This document shows, piece by piece, positions 1 to 5,169 of a stretch of DNA of 7,495 nucleotides. Both the position numbers and the translations under genes were made by a program. The notes under the pieces are model-generated. The model worked only from the letters and a program-made list of their open reading frames with translations. It had not been told where the DNA came from and did not search any database. This DNA is from Candidatus Aminicenantota bacterium. Its GTDB lineage: Bacteria; Acidobacteriota; Aminicenantia; Aminicenantales; Saccharicenantaceae. Position 1 is the stretch's first letter; each line of letters starts with the position of its first letter. The DNA is taken from positions 1-7,495 of the forward strand of contig JAPKZE010000388.1 in assembly GCA_026393955.1 (NCBI GenBank), read 5' to 3'.

Positions 1-1125
1 CTCTGCGACGAGGTCGAGGAGGCCTTCGAAGCCAAGCTCGAGAAGATCGACGCCATCCCCTACCCCAAGGTCCCGGCCCAGGGGAAGGGCGCCTATTTCG
101 TCCTCGACGCCCGGGTCAACGCCTCCTACGCCATGGCCATCGCCCTGCTCAAGGACGGGGCCGAGGTCTGGAGGACGAAGACCCGCGCCGCCCTCAAGGG
201 CCACGACCTCCAGGCCGGCTGCTTCATCGTCAAGAACGGGGACGCCGTGAAGAAGGCCCTGCCGGCCCTGGCCGCGAAGCTCAACCTGGCCGTCCTCGAC
301 GTCGACGACGTTTCCGCGCTGGCCAAGGACCCGGTCAAATTCCCCCGTATCGGCCTCTTCCAGTCCTGGCGCGGCAACATGGACGAAGGCTGGACCCGTT
401 ATGTCTTCGACGACATGGGCATCCCCTACAAGACCCTCCACAACGCCGACATCAAGGGCGCGAAGGACCAGAAGGTCGAACTCCGGGCGGACTACGACGT
501 CATCGTCTTCGCCGACGAGAACGCCAACACCATCAAGGGCGTCCGGCCCGGCGCGGGCGCCCCGGCGGCGGCCGAATCGCCCATGGCCCGGATGTTCCGC
601 CAGAGCCCCATGCCCCCCGAGTACGACGGCGGCATCGGCCAGGAGGGCGTGGACGCCCTCAAGGCCTTCGTCGAGAAGGGCGGCCGGCTGGTCGCGCTCA
701 ACGGCGCCTCCGAGTTCGCCATCAGCGAGTTCGGCGCACCGGCCCGCAACGCGCTGACCGGGATCGACCGGGCCAAGTTCTTCTGCCCGACGTCCCTCCT
801 CAAGATCCTGGTCGACAACGAAACTCCGATCGGCTACGGCATGCCCAAGCAAGCCGCGGCCATGTTCGTCAACAGCCTGGCCTTCGACACCTTCTCGCCC
901 TCCTACGACTGGGACCGCAAGGTCGTGGCCACCTATCCCGAAGACGAGATCCTGATGAGCGGCTGGCTGCTGGGCGAGGAGTACCTTGCCCGCAAGGCCG
1001 CCATCGTCGATACGAAGTGGAAGGACGGGCGGATCATCCTCATCGGCGTGCGCTGCCAGAGCCGGGCCCAGGCCCACGGAACCTACAAGTTCCTGCTGAA
1101 CGCCCTGCTCTACCCGGGGATGTAG
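1..1125 (+). CDS. M14-type metallopeptidase-like protein, C-terminal part (5' truncated)
   Basis: The frame is open from the first base of the window to TAG at 1123-1125, giving 374 residues with no start; the internal ATG at 133 lies in mid-domain, so the gene begins upstream. I recognise the layout from family memory as the long C-terminal region of secreted M14 zinc carboxypeptidase-like proteins common in Acidobacteriota and relatives. The fold looks like a class I glutamine-amidotransferase-like flavodoxin domain. Supporting stretches are PRIGLFQSWRGNMDEGWTRY (about residues 115-134), the strand YDVIVFADE, EYDGGIGQEGVDALKAFVEKGG and the strand LVALNGAS. No Cys sits at the expected nucleophile elbow (LNGAS), so this domain is probably non-catalytic. 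The zinc ligands (HxxE...H) of the peptidase domain would lie outside the window, so peptidase activity cannot be verified here. Codon use is strongly GC-ending and matches the neighbours. The gene ends tail to tail with the flavoprotein gene, overlapping it by 16 bases. Confidence 0.75.
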   Translation, partial: LCDEVEEAFEAKLEKIDAIPYPKVPAQGKGAYFVLDARVNASYAMAIALLKDGAEVWRTKTRAALKGHDLQAGCFIVKNGDAVKKALPALAAKLNLAVLDVDDVSALAKDPVKFPRIGLFQSWRGNMDEGWTRYVFDDMGIPYKTLHNADIKGAKDQKVELRADYDVIVFADENANTIKGVRPGAGAPAAAESPMARMFRQSPMPPEYDGGIGQEGVDALKAFVEKGGRLVALNGASEFAISEFGAPARNALTGIDRAKFFCPTSLLKILVDNETPIGYGMPKQAAAMFVNSLAFDTFSPSYDWDRKVVATYPEDEILMSGWLLGEEYLARKAAIVDTKWKDGRIILIGVRCQSRAQAHGTYKFLLNALLYPGM

Positions 1126-2366
1126 ACCGGCCGGCCAGGCTGGCTTTCGAGTCCGGCGACGAAGCCGGAAGCCCAGGCCCAGGCCAGGTTGAATCCGCCC
1201 CGGCCGCCCTGGACGTCAAGCACTTCGCCGGCCAGATAGAGACCGGGGCGCAGCTTCGATTCGAGCGTCCCGGGCTTGACCTCGCGGGCGTCCACGCCGC
1301 CCGACGTGAACTCGGCCTCGTTCCAGCCTCTCGTCCCTTCGACGCGGTATTCGCGGGCCTTGAGGGCCGCCCCGAGAAGGCCGGCCGTATCGGCGGCCTT
1401 TTCCTTACCTGGCGCGAAGCCCAGCTCGCGGAAGACCTGGGGCATGAACAGGCAGAACTTCTCCGGCAGCAGCCCGGACGTGAGGTCCTGGGGCGCCCAG
1501 CCGGCCGCCAGCCGCCTCGAGAATTCGGCCGCGACTTCTTCCTCCGTCATGAACGGGAGGAGATCGATGACGATCGAAACGTCCTGACGGCCGTCCCGGT
1601 TCAGGGCGATGGAGACGCTTTCACTGACGTCGAGGATGGCCGTTCCCGAGAGCCCGTAGGGGGTGAACAGGACCTCCCCTTCGGCCCTCTGGACGGTCCG
1701 GCCGCCGATCCGGCTCTCGGCCCGGACCCTCATCCGCTGGCCCTGCAAGTAATGGCCCATCCGGACCTTGACCGCGACGGGCACGGCGCTCGGCACGGGG
1801 GTGACGATGCGGTGGCCGAAAGAGGCCGCGAGTCCGTAGCCCGAGCCGTCGGAGCCCAGCGCCGGGTAGGACCTCCCGCCCCCCGCCAGGATGACGGCGC
1901 GGGCGTCGACCTGCCGGCCGTCCGCGGCCCGGACCTCGAAACGTCCGCCGCCCGCGCCGAGCTTCTCCACCTCGAAGCGGGTCTCGAGGCCGATCCCGAG
2001 ACGCCCGGCTTCGAGCTCCAGGACCTTGAGCACGGACGCGGCCTGATTCGTGGCCGGGTAAACGCGGCCGGCATCATCCGTCTGGAGGCGGAGGCCGAGT
2101 CCCTCGAAAAAGGCCCGGATCTCGTCACGGCCGTAGCGGTCGAGGACCGAGGCCACGAGGCCGGGGTCGGTTGAGGTATAGTCCGCGGCCGAGAGGTTGT
2201 CGTTGAGGAGGTTGCAGCGGCCGCCGCCGGTCGCCAGAAGCTTTTTGCCGATCGACGGCAGGCGCTCGAGTACGGCGACCGTGGCGCCGCGGCGGCCGGC
2301 GCTGATCGCTCCGGCCAGGCCTGCCGCTCCGGCCCCGATGACCGCTACGTCGACCCTGTCCCGCAT
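1110..2366 (-). CDS. YhiN/HI0933/BaiN-family NAD(P)/FAD-dependent oxidoreductase
   Basis: This 418-residue flavoprotein is full length for its family (about 390-420). It opens with an ADP-binding Rossmann fold: VAVIGAGAAG at residues 7-16 gives GxGxxG, and E34 is placed to bind the adenosine ribose. Family signatures follow in order: KLLATGGGRCNLLN (42-55), AGGGRSYPALGSDGSGY (161-177), FTPYGLSGTAIL (234-245), TSGGVDAREV (354-363) and the closing FAD motif LAGEVLDVQGGRGGFN (379-394). No signal peptide or membrane segment is visible, so it is cytosolic. The cellular reaction of most members is unknown. BaiN was assigned as a bile-acid intermediate reductase in a gut clostridium, but that role should not be carried over. 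ATG at 2366 is chosen because the Rossmann strand begins at once; it has no Shine-Dalgarno sequence, and a promoter-like -10 lies only 6 bases upstream. The last five codons and the TAG overlap the convergent peptidase-like gene. Confidence 0.92.
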   Translation of the reverse strand: MRDRVDVAVIGAGAAGLAGAISAGRRGATVAVLERLPSIGKKLLATGGGRCNLLNDNLSAADYTSTDPGLVASVLDRYGRDEIRAFFEGLGLRLQTDDAGRVYPATNQAASVLKVLELEAGRLGIGLETRFEVEKLGAGGGRFEVRAADGRQVDARAVILAGGGRSYPALGSDGSGYGLAASFGHRIVTPVPSAVPVAVKVRMGHYLQGQRMRVRAESRIGGRTVQRAEGEVLFTPYGLSGTAILDVSESVSIALNRDGRQDVSIVIDLLPFMTEEEVAAEFSRRLAAGWAPQDLTSGLLPEKFCLFMPQVFRELGFAPGKEKAADTAGLLGAALKAREYRVEGTRGWNEAEFTSGGVDAREVKPGTLESKLRPGLYLAGEVLDVQGGRGGFNLAWAWASGFVAGLESQPGRPVYIPG

Positions 2367-2372
2367 GCGACC

Positions 2373-2402
2373 AGCATAGCCGATTGCGGGAGGCCGCGTA
2401 AA
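2373..2402 (-). promoter_or_regulatory. Putative sigma70-type promoter of the flavoprotein gene (leaderless)
   Basis: On the minus strand a TATGCT hexamer (2373-2378) is preceded, after an 18-base spacer, by TTTACG (2397-2402). Six bases separate the -10 from the ATG, so a standard start site would fall at or within a base of the A at 2366. This agrees with the absence of any purine-rich ribosome-binding site. It is a sequence match only, and the -35 is a moderate fit. Confidence 0.45.
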
Positions 2403-2416
2403 GGGCGGGGTGAAAT

Positions 2417-2429
2417 CCGGGCGGCCCGG
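2417..2429 (-). terminator. Possible weak hairpin after the ACT gene
   Basis: Two bases past the TGA of the ACT gene the minus strand reads CCGGG, CCG, CCCGG, a five-pair GC stem with a three-base loop, followed by ATTTCA. The stem is short and the T run is only three bases. At best this is a weak intrinsic terminator separating the ACT gene from the flavoprotein gene; in such GC-rich DNA it could be chance. Confidence 0.3.
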
Positions 2430-2431
2430 CC

Positions 2432-2815
2432 TCAGACGCCGAGGACCTGGCAGGCCCGCTCGATGTTGGAGACGTCCATGATGACCGCGACACCGCCGCC
2501 CTTGCGGGACAGGGTGCCGTAGCAGTACTCGATGTTGATACCTTCGTCCCCGAGCTTGGTCGTCAGCTCGGCCAGGGCGCCGGGCCGGTTCTCGAGGTCG
2601 ATCCTCAGGACGTCGCGCAGCTCGGTCGTGTAGTTCAGCTTGGCCAGGAGCTTGACGGCCTTGTTGAGCTGCTGGACGACGAGCTTGGCCGTGTCATGGA
2701 AGACGCCGATGGCGTCGACGTTGATCTCGTTCTCGGCCAGGAAACTGCACAGGTCCCCCAGCTGGGACGGCTTGTTCTCCAGGATGACGTAGATCTCGGT
2801 GATCCGTTCGACCAT
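2432..2815 (-). CDS. Tandem ACT-domain protein (small amino-acid-binding regulator-like)
   Basis: This 127-residue cytosolic protein consists of two ACT domains and nothing else, like the uncharacterised tandem-ACT family COG4747. ACT1 covers roughly residues 5-62, beginning ITEIYVILENKPSQL and ending near KLLAKLNY. ACT2 covers roughly 66-127, beginning DVLRIDLENRPGALAELTTK. The loop after the first strand usually binds an amino acid at the ACT interface. ACT2 keeps the typical PGAL; ACT1 has PSQL, with Ser in place of the usual Gly. No catalytic domain is attached, so it is either a stand-alone sensor or partners another enzyme. Relatives are often found beside phenylacetate-CoA ligase genes, but no such gene is present here. 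The start is firm: AGGAGGAGGT lies five bases upstream of ATG 2815. It has its own promoter-like sequence in the 129-base gap behind the oxidase gene. The ligand is unknown. Confidence 0.9.
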   Translation of the reverse strand: MVERITEIYVILENKPSQLGDLCSFLAENEINVDAIGVFHDTAKLVVQQLNKAVKLLAKLNYTTELRDVLRIDLENRPGALAELTTKLGDEGINIEYCYGTLSRKGGGVAVIMDVSNIERACQVLGV

Positions 2816-2820
2816 CTGCG

Positions 2821-2830
2821 ACCTCCTCCT
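2821..2830 (-). promoter_or_regulatory. Strong ribosome-binding site of the ACT gene
   Basis: AGGAGGAGGT on the minus strand lies 5 bases before ATG 2815. It is the strongest Shine-Dalgarno match in the window. It contains overlapping AGGAGG and GGAGGT cores and suggests high translation. Confidence 0.85.
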
Positions 2831-2864
2831 GTCGATTCAGGATCCCATCGCCCCGTGTGCCCTA

Positions 2865-2893
2865 TTCATAGCACGATTCCCCACCCCGCGCAA
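2865..2893 (-). promoter_or_regulatory. Putative sigma70-type promoter of the ACT gene
   Basis: On the minus strand TTGCGC (2888-2893) is separated by 17 bases from TATGAA (2865-2870), with a TG one base before the -10 (extended -10, TGCTATGAA). A start near 2858 would give a leader of about 40 bases carrying the strong ribosome-binding site. This stretch is also locally AT-richer than its surroundings. Predicted from sequence only. Confidence 0.55.
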
Positions 2894-2917
2894 ATCTTCT
2901 CTGAGCCGGCCGGGACC

Positions 2918-2932
2918 GCGCCGCGCAGGCGC
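2918..2932 (-). terminator. Possible hairpin downstream of the FAD oxidase gene
   Basis: Twelve bases past the TGA of the oxidase gene the minus strand can form GCGCC, TGCGC, GGCGC, a five-pair all-GC stem with a five-base loop. No T tract follows, so it does not fit a canonical intrinsic terminator. It may only slow or stabilise the mRNA end. Confidence 0.2.
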
Positions 2933-2944
2933 ATTCACCGGGCG

Positions 2945-4363
2945 TCAGTCGAAGATCTTGCCGGGATTCATGATGCCGTGGGGGTCGAAGACCCGCTTGA
3001 TGCCCCGCATGATCTCGATCTGGCGCTCGTCCAGGACGATGGAGAGATAGGGCTTCTTGACCAGGCCGATGCCGTGCTCGCCCGAGATGACGCCGCCCCG
3101 GGCCTTGCAGTCGCGGAAGAGCTCCTCGCGGACCGGGTCGGCCTTGGGCCGCCACTCGCTCTCGGGCACGGGCACCATGGCGCCGTTGTCGTAGCGGACC
3201 TTCATGATGTGGGTGTGGACGTTGCCGTCGGCGGCGTGGCCGAAGGTCGGGAGCCAGATGCCGTACTTCTCCGCCACCTCGCGGACCTTGCGGACATGGC
3301 CGGCCACTTCGGCCCGGGGCACGGCGATGTCCAGGATCTCGACCGTCCCGGCCTTGATGGCGTCGTAGATCTTGGAACGGATGGCCAGGACCTCGTCCTG
3401 CTTGCTGGGCGTGTCGGCGATGAAGACGTCGATGGCGCCCTTCTCGCAGCAGATCTCGGCCACGGCCTGGGACAGGCGGTCCATCTCCTCGTCCGACGGG
3501 GCGTCGAGGATGACCAGAAGATGGGTCCGGCCCAACTTGGTAGGCCACTTCTTGTGGATGTGCTCCTCGGTCAGGACGATGGGCTCGATCTCCAGGAACT
3601 CGACGGCCAGCGGGACAATCCCCCGCTTCATGATGAGCGGGACGGTCTCGAGGGCCGGCTCGAGCGCCTCGAACGGCACGACGAGCGAGCGCATGATCCC
3701 GGGCTTGGCCTTGAGATGGAGGACGATCTTAGTGACGACGCCCAGGGTGCCCTCGGAGCCGATGACGAGGTGCATGAGGTTGTAGCCGGTGCTCGATTTT
3801 TCGAGCTTGCCGCCGAGCTGGAGAATGTCGCCGGCGGGGGTGACCAGCTCCAGGCCGCGAACGTAGTTGCGGATGGTGCCGTACTTGACGGCCCGGCTGC
3901 CCCCCGCGTTCGTTGCGACCAGGCCGCCCATCATGGCGCTCTCGTCGCCGGGGTGGGGCGGGAAGTAGAGGCCGCTCTCCTCGACGGCCTTGGCAAAATC
4001 GGCCAGGCGGACGCCGGCTTCGGTCACCGCCATCTGATTGTCGGCGTCGACCTCTAGGACGCGGGCCATGCGCTCGAGCGACAGGACGATGCCGCCGCGG
4101 ACGGGAACGCATCCGCCGCAGAGCCCAGTCGCCCCGCCGCGCGGCGTGACCGGGATCCCCCGGGCGTCGGCGATCCGGAGCACGGCGGCGACTTCGGCGG
4201 TCGACCCCGGCCGGACGACGAGGTCCGGCTCGTGGGCGATCTCCTTCATCGAGAATTCGTCGTGGCCGTAATCGACGGTCTTGTCCGGATCGGAAATCAC
4301 GTTTTCCGGGCCGACGGCAGCTTCGATCTCGGCCCGGACGGCCGGCGTGATCGGAGAGGACAT
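2945..4363 (-). CDS. GlcD/D-2-hydroxyacid dehydrogenase-type FAD-binding oxidoreductase
   Basis: This 472-residue soluble flavoenzyme belongs to the vanillyl-alcohol-oxidase superfamily, in the branch holding glycolate oxidase GlcD, D-lactate dehydrogenase and D-2-hydroxyglutarate dehydrogenase. The N-terminal FAD-binding domain (about 35-220) shows TPRGGATGLCGG (73-84), HPGDESAMMGG (137-147), TNAGGSRAVKYG (151-162) and GSEGTLGVVT (202-211). The C-terminal cap (about 225-471) shows GHAADGNVHTH (375-385), SGEHGIG (427-433) and DPHGIMNPGKIF (460-471). H376, H383 and E429 match the metal ligands, and H430 the catalytic His, of D-2-hydroxyglutarate and D-lactate dehydrogenases. The enzyme should therefore oxidise a D-2-hydroxyacid to a 2-oxoacid; which acid is not readable. 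No GlcE- or GlcF-like partner or Fe-S domain is present, so the electron acceptor is unknown. ATG 4363 is preferred over a TTG at 4381 because AAAGGAG lies eight bases before it. Fourteen bases separate it from the nuclease gene, so the two are co-transcribed. Confidence 0.93.
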   Translation of the reverse strand: MSSPITPAVRAEIEAAVGPENVISDPDKTVDYGHDEFSMKEIAHEPDLVVRPGSTAEVAAVLRIADARGIPVTPRGGATGLCGGCVPVRGGIVLSLERMARVLEVDADNQMAVTEAGVRLADFAKAVEESGLYFPPHPGDESAMMGGLVATNAGGSRAVKYGTIRNYVRGLELVTPAGDILQLGGKLEKSSTGYNLMHLVIGSEGTLGVVTKIVLHLKAKPGIMRSLVVPFEALEPALETVPLIMKRGIVPLAVEFLEIEPIVLTEEHIHKKWPTKLGRTHLLVILDAPSDEEMDRLSQAVAEICCEKGAIDVFIADTPSKQDEVLAIRSKIYDAIKAGTVEILDIAVPRAEVAGHVRKVREVAEKYGIWLPTFGHAADGNVHTHIMKVRYDNGAMVPVPESEWRPKADPVREELFRDCKARGGVISGEHGIGLVKKPYLSIVLDERQIEIMRGIKRVFDPHGIMNPGKIFD

Positions 4364-4371
4364 GGCGGGCA

Positions 4372-4378
4372 CTCCTTT
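4372..4378 (-). promoter_or_regulatory. Ribosome-binding site that sets the FAD oxidase start
   Basis: AAAGGAG on the minus strand lies eight bases before ATG 4363, and its first A is the last base of the nuclease stop codon (TGAAAGGAG). A TTG six codons further upstream in the same frame would overlap the nuclease stop and place this site inside the gene, so ATG 4363 is the better start. The arrangement suggests coupled translation. Confidence 0.8.
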
Positions 4379-5169
4379 CAATCGATGCGCTTGAGCTGGA
4401 CCGGAACACCGATCATGATCTGGGGACGCCCTTTATAGAGCTCGACCAGTCCGGTCGCTTCGACCGTCCGGCCCCCGAAATCGAGCGGGCCGGGAAGCGT
4501 TTTGAAGACGTCCTGGGGAATGGCCGCGTCGAAGGCCGCGCCGTCGGCTTCGAGGAGATAAAAGCCGGCCCGCTTGAACGAGCGGAGGCAGCGAAAGCGG
4601 ACCGTCAGGATCTCTCCGACGTGACGCCCGGCTTCCGCGGCGGCCGCCTCGGGGAACGGCTCCGTTCCCCAGAGCCCTTTGCCGGCGAGGCGCGCCTCGG
4701 CCTCAGCGGCCTTGAGATCCTTTCTCCAGGCCTCGTCGAAGGGGAATTTGAGGTACGCATGGGCGAAGCCTTCGCGGACGAGCGTGACGTTGAAGATGCT
4801 GCCGTCCCCCAGCCGGACGAAGGCGAGCAGCCGGCCGAAGGCGTCCCGCTCCTCGGGGCCGGGCAGGAGCTCCACCTCGATCTGGTAGAGTCGGGAGAAG
4901 GCGAACCGCTTGGCCAGGAAGGCCATGAGCCGGACCCGTTCCCGGGCGTCGTCGAGCTCCGGGCTGTCCACGCCGATGAGGCGGACCTTCTCGTCCGCCC
5001 GTCCGGCCAGGCGGACTTTGACCGTGTCCCCGTCGTAGACCGTGATGACCGTGCCCCGCAGCGCTGCCGGACCCGGCGGCGGCGCGGCCGGCAGGGGCCG
5101 CGGCAGAACGGCCGCGGCGAAGAGCGCGACGAAGGCGAGCGCGAGTTTGAGCGGACGGCGGATCCTCAA
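4378..5169 (-). CDS. Exported thermonuclease (SNase)-like protein with C-terminal OB-like domain
   Basis: This protein has 263 residues, starting at TTG 5169. Residues 1-29 form a textbook signal peptide: basic RIRRPLK, hydrophobic LALAFVALFAAAVL, then PRPLPAA with cleavage likely after AA29. There is no lipobox Cys. An SNase domain follows at about 38-168: VYDGDTVKVRL (44-54), KVRLIGVDSPE (61-71), RDAFGRLLAFV (108-118) and GLWGTEP (165-171). By alignment to staphylococcal nuclease, D46, R63, D68, E71 and R113 correspond to the calcium-binding and catalytic D21, R35, D40, E43 and R87, so the active site looks intact. Residues about 184-263 (ILTVRFRCLRSFKRAGFYLL ... GLVELYKGRPQIMI) resemble an OB-fold nucleic-acid-binding domain. 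The likely role is cleavage of DNA or RNA outside the cytoplasm. A longer ATG start at 5274 would add 35 Arg-rich residues antecedent to the signal peptide, inside transketolase, and is rejected. The start overlaps the transketolase stop as TTGA. Confidence 0.88.
   Translation of the reverse strand: MRIRRPLKLALAFVALFAAAVLPRPLPAAPPPGPAALRGTVITVYDGDTVKVRLAGRADEKVRLIGVDSPELDDARERVRLMAFLAKRFAFSRLYQIEVELLPGPEERDAFGRLLAFVRLGDGSIFNVTLVREGFAHAYLKFPFDEAWRKDLKAAEAEARLAGKGLWGTEPFPEAAAAEAGRHVGEILTVRFRCLRSFKRAGFYLLEADGAAFDAAIPQDVFKTLPGPLDFGGRTVEATGLVELYKGRPQIMIGVPVQLKRID

Noticed and set aside
1017..2174. A 385-codon plus-strand open frame opposite the flavoprotein gene
   Set aside because: It overlaps the end of the peptidase-like gene and runs antisense to a well-supported flavoprotein; composition is Pro/Arg/Asp-rich with no recognisable motif.
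2696..4057. A 453-codon plus-strand open frame opposite the FAD oxidase gene
   Set aside because: It is antisense to a gene with full family motifs; its Asp/Leu/Gly/His-rich translation has no domain character and is the usual result of GC-rich third positions.
4364..4381. A six-codon extension of the FAD oxidase from TTG 4381
   Set aside because: It would overlap the nuclease stop and leave the AAAGGAG site inside the gene, while ATG 4363 has ideal spacing to it.
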